Source: Vallitaleaceae bacterium (GTDB lineage Bacteria; Bacillota; Clostridia; Lachnospirales; Vallitaleaceae). Taken from it: 64,000 bases of DNA. The translations under genes were made by a program, and so were the position numbers. Below, one piece after another: positions 35,724-44,535 of the stretch (position 1 is its first letter; each line of letters starts with the position of its first letter). The stretch lies in assembly GCA_028277605.1 (NCBI GenBank), contig JANQFZ010000079.1, positions 19,892 to 83,891 of the forward strand. Direction: 5' to 3'. The notes beneath the pieces were generated by a model that saw only the letters and a program-made list of their open reading frames with translations, made no database searches and was not told where the DNA came from.

Positions 35724-36554
35724 CTAATCATGAGAATATAATTTTTTAAACTGACCGGGTGTCAGTCCTTCCATTTTTTTAAATAGAGCACCGAAATAAC
35801 TAGCGTTTTCAAACCCAACCTGACGGCTTATTTTTCCAATAGATAAATATGGATTCTGAAGTATAAATTCCTTGCTTTTATTTATACGTACTTGGTGAAT
35901 ATACTCAAAGGGTCTTTTTTGAAGGAGTTTATTGAATAATTGACAAAGATACTGGGGTGTTACCTCAATCAATTCAGCTAGTGCATCTATGGTTAATAGC
36001 TTTTCATAGTTCGAATCAATGTAGTCAATGACAGGCTGTAATTTATTGTGTTGATTGAAAATAGAAGCTTGGTCAATACGCATGGTGTTTTTTACAATAT
36101 CCACGAGAAACTGAAATAAAAAGGCTGAGGTCTCTACGTTGGTATAGATATCATTAGAAGTGCTTAAATTAAAGCATTGAACCAGCTTTTCTTCTAGTAA
36201 ATGGCTATGTTTAATGGTATAAACACCAGTTTTATGTATACCAATCTGATGGAGTAAGGAATGTAGGCTATAGCCATTAAATCCAATCCAATGGGTTATC
36301 CAGGGTTTTTTAACCGCCCAATATTTATGGAAAACATCAGGATAGATAAAAATTCCTTTTCCTGGCTGAATCGTATATTCTTTATGATCATAGTAAAACA
36401 GACCTTCTCCTGAGATGCATTGTATCCATTGGTAAGCAGGGTAGCCATTGGGACGGGTGAGCTCAGTTTCTTCAAAATAGATACCACTGTTAATAAGATA
36501 TATGGGAAGTTTTAAATGTGATTTAGTTATAATTGGGAAATGTGTATTTTTCAT
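35724..36554 (-). CDS. AraC-family transcriptional regulator
   Basis: This 276-residue protein has an N-terminal cupin sugar-sensing domain (about residues 15-150, with PGKGIFIYPDVFHKYWA) and two C-terminal helix-turn-helix motifs (IDALAELIEVTPQYLCQLFN and ISRQVGFENASYFGALFKKM) ending in the usual GLTPGQFK. It is divergent from the GH2 glycosidase gene with a 141-bp shared promoter region, the standard layout for a local activator that senses the glycoside or its product. Confidence 0.92.
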   Translation of the reverse strand: MKNTHFPIITKSHLKLPIYLINSGIYFEETELTRPNGYPAYQWIQCISGEGLFYYDHKEYTIQPGKGIFIYPDVFHKYWAVKKPWITHWIGFNGYSLHSLLHQIGIHKTGVYTIKHSHLLEEKLVQCFNLSTSNDIYTNVETSAFLFQFLVDIVKNTMRIDQASIFNQHNKLQPVIDYIDSNYEKLLTIDALAELIEVTPQYLCQLFNKLLQKRPFEYIHQVRINKSKEFILQNPYLSIGKISRQVGFENASYFGALFKKMEGLTPGQFKKLYSHD

Positions 36555-36695
36555 AAAAATAACCTCTTATCTATAATAGTAATAAAATGCCAGATCTATA
36601 TTCATATATTGATATAAATATTAAAATCTATCTATATAATAAGTTTTAATTCTATATTATAATATTAATATAATTATAGTCAAGGAGGTTTTGTC

Positions 36696-38933
36696 ATGTC
36701 AAGAACAATGATACCCATCAATCACGATTGGAAATATAGTCCTGAATTCAAAGAGGCATTTATACTCAATACATTCGATGATAATCACTTTGAAGCAATT
36801 ATGCTGCCTCATATGAATCAGGAAATTCCATATAACTATTTTGATGAAAAAATGTATCAATTTATTTCTTGTTATAGAAAGCATTTCAATTTAGATAGTA
36901 CACACAAAGGGAAGAGGATTTTTGTTGATTTTGAAGGGGTGATGACCTATGCTAAGGTCTATTTGAATGGTCACTATCTGGGTGAACATAAAGGTGGTTA
37001 CACACCCTTTAGTTTTGAGTTAACTGAACAGATTATCTATGATGGAGATAATACTTTAACCGTCATGGTAGATTCAACTGAAAGGGATGATATACCTCCG
37101 TTTGGTCATGTTATAGACTACTTGACCTATGGTGGTATTTATAGAGAAGTTAATCTTCGCGTTGTGGATGATATCTTTATAGAAAATGTCTTTGCTAAGC
37201 CAAAAGATATCCTGCAATTAGAAAAACAACTACAAGCTGAGGTTTTTATATCTAATTTATCCGAAAAAGAGCAAATCTACACGGTTCAATTAGAGATTGC
37301 TAATGGGGATGAGATTTTAGGTACCATAGAGAAAGATATAACTTTAAAAAACAAAAAAGAAACCTTTATACTAAGTATTAAGAACTTAAAAGATATAAAA
37401 TTATGGGATATTAATGAGCCTAATCTATATCAGGTCAGTGTTCACTTGATACTCAATGGTCAAAAAACTGATACGTATAGTTTTAAAACTGGATTTAGAA
37501 TGGCTGAATTTACTCCCAATGGTTTTTTATTGAATGGAAGAAAACTTAAGCTAAGAGGTCTCAATAGGCATCAGTCTTTCCCTTACGTAGGCTATGCAAT
37601 GCCTAAAAGAGCTCAGGTAAAAGATGCAGATATCTTAAAAGATGAGTTACATCTTAATATGGTTAGAACCTCCCATTACCCACAGTCTAAACATTTCTTA
37701 AACCGATGTGATGAAATAGGCTTACTAGTTTTTGAAGAGTTGCCGGGCTGGCAGCATATTGGAGATAAGAGCTGGCAGCAAATCGCATGCCAAAATGTTA
37801 TAGAAATGATTCAAAGAGATTTTAATCATCCATCTATTGTTTTGTGGGGTGTTCGCATTAATGAGTCGGAAGATAATCATGATTTTTATACAGATACAAA
37901 TAGGATTGCCCATGAGATGGATGAAACAAGACAGACGGGCGGGGTCAGATTTATTAATGATAGTGAATTGCTAGAGGATGTCTATACCGTCAATGATTTT
38001 GCTTATGGGGAGAAAGGTGAAACAAGAGTTTTAAGACCTCAGCAAGAAGTTACAGGCTTAAAACAAAACGTTCCATATCTTAACACAGAATACAATGGGC
38101 ATATGTATCCAACCAAGCGTTTTGATCAAGAAGAGCGTTTGAACGAGCATGCACTTAGACATTCTAATGTACTCAGTCATTCTGCTTTAGATCCACATAA
38201 ATGCGGTGCTATTGGTTGGTGTGCTTTTGATTATAATACCCATTACCAATTTGGTTCTGGAGATAGAATTTGTTATCATGGCGTTATGGATATGTTTAGA
38301 ATACCAAAGTTTGCTGCCTACGCATATAGCAGTCAGGTAGCCCCTGAAGTAGACCTTATATTAGAGCCAGTGACGATTTATTCCAGAGGTGAACGTGCCA
38401 TTGCTGGTATTGCACCTTTAACCATCTTTACTAATTGCGATTCCATTCAGTTATATGATGACCAAAAGCTATTAGGTGAATACTATCCATCCTATGAAAA
38501 TTATGCTGGTCTTGAATATCCGCCTATTATAATAGAAAAGCTAGTTGGTACTTGGGGAATGGATTGGAATGATTTGAAGATAGTTGGACTTATAAAGGGT
38601 CAAGAAGTCATCACCAAGAATTACATCAAAAATCCTATATTCACTCAATTAAGTGTTGAGGTGGATGATTTTGAATTAAATGCTGGAGAAATGGATGTTA
38701 CAAGAATTGTAATTAAGGCTGTGGATCAGATAGGTCATATGATTCCTTTTATAGATGAGATAGTTACTGTAGACATAGAAGGACCTGCAAAGTTGATAGG
38801 ATCGTCAACCTTTCCATTAATTGGAGGATGTAGAGGTGTATGGATTAAAACAACGGGTGAGCAGGGAATGATAAAATTAGTTATTAGGAGTAGTAGGGTA
38901 GATTCTGTTGTGGTTGAAGTGGTAGTAAAATAG
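36696..38933 (+). CDS. Glycoside hydrolase family 2 enzyme (beta-galactosidase/glucuronidase-like)
   Basis: This 745-residue protein has no signal peptide and should act in the cytosol. The GH2 order is complete: N-terminal jelly roll (YLNGHYLGEHKGGYTPFSFE), an Ig-like domain, and a TIM barrel with the acid/base Glu390 in WGVRINESEDN and the nucleophile Glu465 in LNTEYNG, then a C-terminal Ig-like extension from about 570. The acid/base motif has Asn-Glu-Ser instead of the usual Asn-Glu-Pro, as in a subgroup of GH2 enzymes of uncharacterised specificity. AAGGAGG lies 9 nt before the ATG. It is probably controlled by the divergent AraC protein. The sugar specificity cannot be read. Confidence 0.9.
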   Translation: MSRTMIPINHDWKYSPEFKEAFILNTFDDNHFEAIMLPHMNQEIPYNYFDEKMYQFISCYRKHFNLDSTHKGKRIFVDFEGVMTYAKVYLNGHYLGEHKGGYTPFSFELTEQIIYDGDNTLTVMVDSTERDDIPPFGHVIDYLTYGGIYREVNLRVVDDIFIENVFAKPKDILQLEKQLQAEVFISNLSEKEQIYTVQLEIANGDEILGTIEKDITLKNKKETFILSIKNLKDIKLWDINEPNLYQVSVHLILNGQKTDTYSFKTGFRMAEFTPNGFLLNGRKLKLRGLNRHQSFPYVGYAMPKRAQVKDADILKDELHLNMVRTSHYPQSKHFLNRCDEIGLLVFEELPGWQHIGDKSWQQIACQNVIEMIQRDFNHPSIVLWGVRINESEDNHDFYTDTNRIAHEMDETRQTGGVRFINDSELLEDVYTVNDFAYGEKGETRVLRPQQEVTGLKQNVPYLNTEYNGHMYPTKRFDQEERLNEHALRHSNVLSHSALDPHKCGAIGWCAFDYNTHYQFGSGDRICYHGVMDMFRIPKFAAYAYSSQVAPEVDLILEPVTIYSRGERAIAGIAPLTIFTNCDSIQLYDDQKLLGEYYPSYENYAGLEYPPIIIEKLVGTWGMDWNDLKIVGLIKGQEVITKNYIKNPIFTQLSVEVDDFELNAGEMDVTRIVIKAVDQIGHMIPFIDEIVTVDIEGPAKLIGSSTFPLIGGCRGVWIKTTGEQGMIKLVIRSSRVDSVVVEVVVK

Positions 38934-39040
38934 TATTATGTTCAAGTGTTATAAAATGAGAAAAATATATACTTGATCTATAAGAAATGTTTTAAATATT
39001 GTGAGAGACGGTCAAAATTTTAGCTTGTTGGTAAACGGTC

Positions 39041-39088
39041 AAGGGTGAATAGTATTTAGGAGTTCTGTTACAAATACTATTCACCTTT
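39041..39088. repeat. Palindromic intergenic repeat, copy C
   Basis: GGTGAATAGTATTT (39044-39057) is perfectly inverted at 39072-39085, with a 14-nt loop. The left flank (39031-39050) matches the left flank of copy A at 8191-8210 in 16 of 20 positions, and the right flank CACCTTTTCTGT resembles CACCCTTTCTGT of copy A. The large centre found in copy A is missing, so this is a deleted derivative of the same family. Confidence 0.7.
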
Positions 39089-39204
39089 TCTGTATTAGTG
39101 GTTATAGACTATTTAATACAACTAGGAATTATGAAAGGTTATTAATTAATGTTTACTTTTGTATTCAATGCTCAATACTTATAGTATTAAATAGTTCACT
39201 ACAT

Positions 39205-39933
39205 TTATTGTATTTGTATATCTTTAGGATTTAGTCTATAAATCATATCTTTACGTTCTACTACAATTTTGATTTTGTCAGCAGTTTCTTTATCATTTTT
39301 TATTTTGAGTAGTAATTCTTTGGTAGGATTAATGGCTATAGGATGAGCAACTGATTTTAGCATTGAAAAGTCGCCGGTTGTATCGCCGTATGCATAGGAT
39401 TGAGATAATTGGATAGAATAGTGTTTTACAAATTCATTCAGGGCTTTTTTCTTATTTATGCTGTTCCACATAGGGGTAATATCTCCGGTATAGGTAGATT
39501 TGTCATTAATTTTGTAGGTTGTTCCAACATAATCATGAAAACCGTATTTGGCTGCCATTTCTCCTATTAATTCAGAAGGAGAACCGGAAATTGCAATGAC
39601 TTTGTGACCTTGTTCCATGTGATATTTTATTCTGTTCCTTGTATAGGTATAGACTCTATCTCCTTTTTGTTCAATAACTTTCTTGGCAATGAACTGTATG
39701 TGAGTACTGTGGAGTCCTTTGATGGCATCTGTATATATTTCTGCCATTTTTAAAAGATAGTCATCGTAGTTACCAATTCTTCTATCCCATTTAAGATATT
39801 TTTCTTGAACTTCATTATACCACCTATGTTTATCTATTATCTCAGATTTAATGAGCTTTTTAAAAATCTCTGTAATAAGACCTTCTCTATAGAGCGTTCC
39901 ATCAATATCAAAAAATGCTCCAATAACTTTCAT
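39205..39933 (-). CDS. HAD-IB family phosphatase (SerB-like)
   Basis: This 242-residue protein has the nucleophile motif AFFDIDGTLYREG near residue 7, the Ser motif AISGSPSELIGEMA and the metal motif YAYGDTTGDFSML near residue 185. This is the pattern of phosphoserine-phosphatase-like HAD-IB hydrolases with a helical C1 cap. ATG 39933 is chosen because GGGAGG lies 8 nt ahead; the upstream ATG 39969 lacks a ribosome site. It stands alone between a GH2 gene and a divergent DUF1292 gene, so the context gives no substrate. Phosphoserine and nucleotide or lipid phosphates are all possible. Confidence 0.88.
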   Translation of the reverse strand: MKVIGAFFDIDGTLYREGLITEIFKKLIKSEIIDKHRWYNEVQEKYLKWDRRIGNYDDYLLKMAEIYTDAIKGLHSTHIQFIAKKVIEQKGDRVYTYTRNRIKYHMEQGHKVIAISGSPSELIGEMAAKYGFHDYVGTTYKINDKSTYTGDITPMWNSINKKKALNEFVKHYSIQLSQSYAYGDTTGDFSMLKSVAHPIAINPTKELLLKIKNDKETADKIKIVVERKDMIYRLNPKDIQIQ

Positions 39934-40300
39934 GAAACACACCTCCCAAAAAAAATGGACCAGTTTCAAAAATGGATATTATGACATATTCTACACTATA
40001 GAAGAGAAAGGTGCAATAGAAAAAAATAGTAACAACTTACCTTGCGATCTTTGATAAGAATGGTTACAATAAACTTATAAAGAAGAGAAGCTGAGAGTTT
40101 GAATAAATTCTGCTTACTCGTCTTTGTAAAAAGAGAAAATCATCATCTTAATAGCTTTGTCAAAGTTGTATCCTAAGTTCAAAGCATTAGATGTTTGAAA
40201 ACTCTAAGACAGGTCTATTCTTTATGTTCTAATGAATTAACATTCAATAGACCGTCGTAGTTAGGTTTAGAATAGAATATATTAAAGGAGAATGACGACT
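39934..40300. other. 367-bp divergent intergenic stretch with a structured leader
   Basis: No gene is seen. Near the right end GGTCTATT (40212-40219) and AATAGACC (40246-40253) form a stem, extended inside by TGTT/AACA, about 50 bp before the DUF1292 start. This could be a regulatory leader structure. It lacks the T-box core sequence. Confidence 0.4.
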
Positions 40301-40651
40301 ATGAGTGACGAACACAATATCAATAGTGAAGAGGAACTTGAGAATCATCACGATCACCACCACCATGATCATGATCATCACCATGATGAAGAGGAGCAAA
40401 CTATTATTTTGTCATTAGACGACAACACTGAACTAGAGTGTCATGTTTTGGGTATCTTTGATTGTGACAATCAGAAGTATATGGCGTTGCTTCCTTTTGG
40501 TGAAGAAGATGTGTTTATTTATCGTTATCAAGAAGGTGAAGATGGTGGACCTATCTTAGATCTAATTGAAAATGATGATGAGTATGATAAAGTAGGTCAG
40601 ACCTTCTATGATATACTTGAGGAAAAGGAAGAGGATACCAACCAAGATTAA
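40301..40651 (+). CDS. DUF1292 protein with a His/Asp-rich N-terminal tract
   Basis: This protein of about 116 residues has a C-terminal half matching the small DUF1292 (YrzB-like) family: ELECHVLGIFDCDNQKYMAL and EEDVFIYRYQEGEDG. The family usually sits near genes for yrrK and alaS but is alone here. Residues about 14-34 form a tract with about a dozen His and many Asp/Glu, which looks able to bind Ni, Zn or Co. ATG 40301 is preferred, 10 nt after GGAG; ATG 40292 is too close to that site. The protein is strongly acidic and cytosolic. The function of the family is not established. Confidence 0.85.
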   Translation: MSDEHNINSEEELENHHDHHHHDHDHHHDEEEQTIILSLDDNTELECHVLGIFDCDNQKYMALLPFGEEDVFIYRYQEGEDGGPILDLIENDDEYDKVGQTFYDILEEKEEDTNQD

Positions 40652-40666
40652 GTTTAAATAGATAAA

Positions 40667-40692
40667 AGAGAGCATAATGCTCTCTTCTATTT
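40667..40692 (+). terminator. Terminator after the DUF1292 gene
   Basis: AGAGAGCAT and ATGCTCTCT form a 9-bp stem around a single A, followed by TCTATTT. The T-run is short, so the terminator may be leaky. Confidence 0.6.
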
Positions 40693-40744
40693 ACAATTTT
40701 GAAAAATTGATGATGAATAACCAAAGATAATAAGGAGGAAAAGT

Positions 40745-41161
40745 ATGGTAACTGAAAGTAAAATTAAAGTAAGATATGTAGAGACAGACCAAATGGGAAT
40801 TGCACACCATTCTAATTATTACGCATGGTTTGAAATTGGTCGGTGTAATTATATGGCAACATGTGGTATTACGTACAAATCTATTGAGGAACAAGGTATA
40901 TTATTGCCTTTGATTGAGAGCAGCTGTCGTTATATTCATAGAGCTGAATTTGAGGATGTATTAATTATTAAGACTATGTTAAAGGAGCTCAATGGAGTTA
41001 AAGCTATTTTTAATTATGAGGTCATAAGAGAAGTGGATCAGAAGCTCATAGCAAAAGGGAGTACCAGTCATGCCTTTATTAATCGAGATTTTAAATTAGT
41101 TAATATCAAGAAAAAATGTAAGAAGATTTGGGAAGTGTTCTTAAATAACTATCAGGATTAA
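40745..41161 (+). CDS. Acyl-CoA thioesterase, 4HBT/YbgC family
   Basis: This 138-residue protein is a single hot-dog fold domain of usual YbgC length. The 4-hydroxybenzoyl-CoA thioesterase signature is clear near the N terminus: VRYVETDQMGIAHHSNYYAWFE, whose Asp is the expected catalytic residue. Family members hydrolyse short- or medium-chain acyl-CoA in the cytosol. AAGGAGG lies 6-7 nt before the ATG. The gene stands between a terminator upstream and a convergent TIM-barrel gene, so no pathway is suggested. Confidence 0.9.
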   Translation: MVTESKIKVRYVETDQMGIAHHSNYYAWFEIGRCNYMATCGITYKSIEEQGILLPLIESSCRYIHRAEFEDVLIIKTMLKELNGVKAIFNYEVIREVDQKLIAKGSTSHAFINRDFKLVNIKKKCKKIWEVFLNNYQD

Positions 41162-41205
41162 ACAAATTTAGACTAATGTAATAGAGATAGATTGAAAAAA
41201 CAAAA

Positions 41206-41272
41206 GAAACGACAGCTGTTATAGGTAATAATTTATGAGTTATATAATATAAGTCATTCAGCAGCCGTTTCA
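41206..41272. terminator. Candidate bidirectional terminator
   Basis: GAAACGACAGCTG pairs imperfectly with CAGCAGCCGTTTC between the convergent thioesterase and TIM-barrel genes. The loop is large (about 40 nt), so confidence is limited. Confidence 0.4.
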
Positions 41273-41285
41273 TCATTCTATCCAA

Positions 41286-42056
41286 TTAGATGTTTTTTGT
41301 TTTTAGATATTGAATACTTTTTCTAATGCTGTCTAAGGGATTACCTTCACAGGTATCTTTTTCTACTACTAAATAACGAATACCAATTTTATGACATGTA
41401 TCTAATATTGAATCCCAGTTTAAATTGCCTGAACCAACATCAGCAAAGGTAGGCTGATCCTCTACAATTGCCATATCTTTTAAGTGAACGATATCTATAT
41501 GACCACCTAATTTATTAAGCCAATCTATAGGGTTACCACCGCCTGCTTGTACCCAATAGGTATCTAACTCAAATTTTACATTCTCAAAATTATCTAGCAA
41601 AAGATTTATACCGGTTTGACCATTATATTTTTCAAACTCAAACCTATGATTATGATAGAAAAGTTGTAAACCATGTGTATTGAGTTTGCGGCTTATATCA
41701 TTACATATTTTAATAAATTCTGTATATCCACTCTCATTTCTGTAGGATTGCGGCATAGCACCGATACCAACATTGGTACAATTCCATAGCTTATGATACT
41801 CGATAATCCAATCAATATCTTCTTCTAGGTTCTCAAGGCTGGTATGTGTTGAGCAAATATCAAGATTATAGTCTTGGCAGGCTTTTAGATATATGTGTAC
41901 AAGTTCCTTAGTAATTTTGCCAACTCCTGCAATTTCTACAGCTTCAAACCCCATGGATTTTACTTCTTTTAATACATTTCTTATCTCTTCTTCTGAACGA
42001 TTTTCCAATAGCTCTCTTAACGAGTAAAGCTGAGCTCCTAAAATGGGTTTTGTCAT
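41286..42056 (-). CDS. Sugar phosphate isomerase/epimerase family TIM-barrel protein
   Basis: This protein of about 256 residues belongs to the xylose-isomerase-like TIM-barrel superfamily (IolE/IolH/YcjR type). GAQLYSLRELLE opens the barrel. The metal ligands are expected in FYHNHRFEFEK, in FELDTYWVQAGG, in DIVHLKDM and at the Glu of VVEKDTC. Enzymes of this type interconvert or dehydrate inosose, keto-sugars or sugar acids. ATG 42056 lies 8 nt after AAGGAG; GTG 42065 overlaps that site and is rejected. No sugar operon surrounds it, so the substrate is open. Confidence 0.88.
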   Translation of the reverse strand: MTKPILGAQLYSLRELLENRSEEEIRNVLKEVKSMGFEAVEIAGVGKITKELVHIYLKACQDYNLDICSTHTSLENLEEDIDWIIEYHKLWNCTNVGIGAMPQSYRNESGYTEFIKICNDISRKLNTHGLQLFYHNHRFEFEKYNGQTGINLLLDNFENVKFELDTYWVQAGGGNPIDWLNKLGGHIDIVHLKDMAIVEDQPTFADVGSGNLNWDSILDTCHKIGIRYLVVEKDTCEGNPLDSIRKSIQYLKTKNI

Positions 42057-42414
42057 TTGTCTCACTCCTTAAAAATTATAAATTAAGTCTTAAAAACTGC
42101 TATTAATTAGGTTTGTTGATTAATTTATTTCAACCTATATAGTACACTTTCAGTATAGCATATCTTATCTAAATTACCTATATAATTATCTTTTTTTAGT
42201 TCCCTAGTTTTTTATTCTAATTACCGTCATACTTTAAATAATTGAATTATGATAATATACTTCCATTTTTTTCTATATAAATAAGTAACAAAAAAAACCT
42301 TAATTTGTTTTTATGTTGAAAAACCTATTAATTAGGAATATAATGGAAATATACTTTTTTCCACTAAATTTCGACACTCTATTCTGCTACATTATTTTTT
42401 CTCGGGGGGATAGT
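42057..42414. other. 358-bp divergent intergenic stretch
   Basis: It is very AT-rich and contains promoters for the two divergent genes that I cannot place reliably. ATTAATTAGG occurs twice, near 42103 and 42328 (about 225 bp apart). No gene is seen. Confidence 0.35.
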
Positions 42415-44523
42415 ATGTTTCAATTAATAAGAAAGACAAAATGGCAGTATATATTTTATTTATTATTAACCTTAAGCTGTGTTTTTATCTGCGGTTACAC
42501 CTATAACATCAATGAAAATCCAACACTCATAATTAGCAAATCATACGGAGAGACCTTAGTTAAACATATAGAAAATAATTCAAACAATGATAATAAGAAT
42601 GTTACAGATTTCAGTAATCAAAATGTATCCTTTTATCAAAAATATAAGACCATTATTATAGGACTTTCTATTGTTTATGCTTTATTGTTATTAAGTATTT
42701 TGCTATTGCTAATTAATATTAAAAAAAGAAAAAAGATAGAGATTAGCTTTATTAAGGCAAATAAGGAACTTATAGAAACTTATACTAAGTTAGAAAGTGC
42801 TCAGTATGATTTGAGTATGCATTATCATGAATTACAAAAAAGCAAAGAGAGATACAGAATTATCTTTGAAGCAACCAATGAGGTTTTATGGGATTACGAC
42901 ATTATATCTAAAGACATGTATTTTTCCGATAAATGGTATGATATATTTGAAATCAATCAAGAGAACAAGTATAACTTTCGTGCTTATTTAAAACTAATAC
43001 ATAAGGAGGATAGAGCATTCATTATTAGTTTTATGAAAAATTTGAAGCATATCAATAAAAATACTTTTGATTTTGAGTTTAGAATCCAAAAAAAGGAGGG
43101 AGATTTTTCGTGGATTTATGCAAAAGGTGTTATCATTCGAGATAAAAATGATAATATCATATCTATGGCAGGATCTTTTTCAAACATTCATGAAAAGAAA
43201 AGACAGCAGGAAAAGATTGAAATGCTGGCTTACTACGATACCTTAACTGGTCTGCCTAATCGATTCCACTTAATAGAACAATTAAATCAGACACTTAACA
43301 GTTATAGACATAAACAACACGGTATTAGCGGCGCAGTATTATTGATAGATTTAGATAACTTTAAAGTGATTAATGATACATTTGGTCATGGCGTAGGAGA
43401 TCTCATTCTCAGTGAGTTAGGTGAAAGATTAAAAGCGGCAGTTGATGATAAAGTGTTTATTGCAAGACTTAGTGGTGATGAGTTTGTCGTATTGATACGG
43501 CATACATATAGTAAAGATAAGATCAATAATTATATTGAAAAGATTCAAGCAATTTTTCACAAGCCTGTCGATATAGCTATGAATGTTTTTGATTTAACGA
43601 CTAGTATAGGTATTTCTCTCTTTCCTAGCAATGGCGCAACGGTGGATGATATATTAAAAAATGCAGATTTAGCTATGAATAGAGCAAAGGAAATGGGAAG
43701 AAACTGCTATGTGTTCTATAATAAGTCCATGAATAACGATATCTATGATAAATTGGTGATTCAAAATCAGCTAAGAAAAGCACTGAAGAACAATGAGTTT
43801 AAGCTTTACTATCAGCCTCAAATTGATATTAAAACGAACAAGATTTATGGTTTGGAGGCTCTAATAAGGTGGAACAGTCCTGAATTTGGTTTTGTTTCTC
43901 CTGGAAAGTTTATAAAAATTGCGGAGGAAATGGGTATTATTGATAAAATTGGAGAGTGGGTTTTGGTTAATGCGTGTCGATTTGCAAAACAAATGAATGA
44001 GAAGTATGAGGCTCCAATAATTATATCTATCAATATTTCAGCTCTACAACTTATGAAAATTGATTTTGTTAATCAAGTTAAACGCATTATACAAGAAGCT
44101 AATATTGAACCTAGTTTAGTCGGACTTGAAATAACCGAAACCGCACTTATGAAATCCTTTGATGTCAATGCAAAAAAGTTAAAGCAATTAAAGCATATGG
44201 GGATAGATATTAGTCTTGATGACTTTGGTACAGGTTATTCATCCCTTAATTATTTAACACAGCTACCCATTAATAAGCTGAAGATAGATAAATCTTTTAT
44301 TGATACATTGGTTCATGGTGATAACAGCACAAATCTAACAGAAAACATTATTATTATCGCACATAAAATTGGTCTAAAGGTTGTTGCAGAAGGTGTTGAG
44401 AAAAAAGAACAGTTAGATATTCTGACTAGTTACAATTGTAATTATGTACAAGGCTATTACATCAGTAAACCATTGTCTGAGGCACATTTGATTGAATATA
44501 TGGGTAGCATTAATAAATTCTAG
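42415..44523 (+). CDS. Membrane PAS-GGDEF-EAL cyclic-di-GMP enzyme
   Basis: This protein of about 702 residues has two membrane helices (about 11-30 and 82-104) with a short outer segment, a coiled stretch, a PAS domain (about 140-260), a GGDEF domain whose active-site motif is SGDEF near residue 353, and a complete EAL domain with YGLEALIRW near 478 and DDFGTGYSS. S-G-D-E-F is a tolerated variant of GGDEF, so both synthesis and breakdown of cyclic di-GMP are possible. ATG 42415 is preferred because GGGGGGA lies just ahead; the in-frame ATG at 42313 has no ribosome site. The chemoreceptor gene follows after 12 bp, suggesting coupled control of motility. Confidence 0.9.
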   Translation: MFQLIRKTKWQYIFYLLLTLSCVFICGYTYNINENPTLIISKSYGETLVKHIENNSNNDNKNVTDFSNQNVSFYQKYKTIIIGLSIVYALLLLSILLLLINIKKRKKIEISFIKANKELIETYTKLESAQYDLSMHYHELQKSKERYRIIFEATNEVLWDYDIISKDMYFSDKWYDIFEINQENKYNFRAYLKLIHKEDRAFIISFMKNLKHINKNTFDFEFRIQKKEGDFSWIYAKGVIIRDKNDNIISMAGSFSNIHEKKRQQEKIEMLAYYDTLTGLPNRFHLIEQLNQTLNSYRHKQHGISGAVLLIDLDNFKVINDTFGHGVGDLILSELGERLKAAVDDKVFIARLSGDEFVVLIRHTYSKDKINNYIEKIQAIFHKPVDIAMNVFDLTTSIGISLFPSNGATVDDILKNADLAMNRAKEMGRNCYVFYNKSMNNDIYDKLVIQNQLRKALKNNEFKLYYQPQIDIKTNKIYGLEALIRWNSPEFGFVSPGKFIKIAEEMGIIDKIGEWVLVNACRFAKQMNEKYEAPIIISINISALQLMKIDFVNQVKRIIQEANIEPSLVGLEITETALMKSFDVNAKKLKQLKHMGIDISLDDFGTGYSSLNYLTQLPINKLKIDKSFIDTLVHGDNSTNLTENIIIIAHKIGLKVVAEGVEKKEQLDILTSYNCNYVQGYYISKPLSEAHLIEYMGSINKF

Positions 44524-44535
44524 GAGGAGAAAACT

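Noticed and set aside
39044..39085. CRISPR-like repeat
   Set aside because: A single inverted hairpin, not a spaced direct-repeat array; no CRISPR array or cas gene was seen anywhere in the window.
40212..40253. T-box or other known riboswitch before the DUF1292 gene
   Set aside because: A stem is present, but the T-box core is absent and no known riboswitch motif is recognised.
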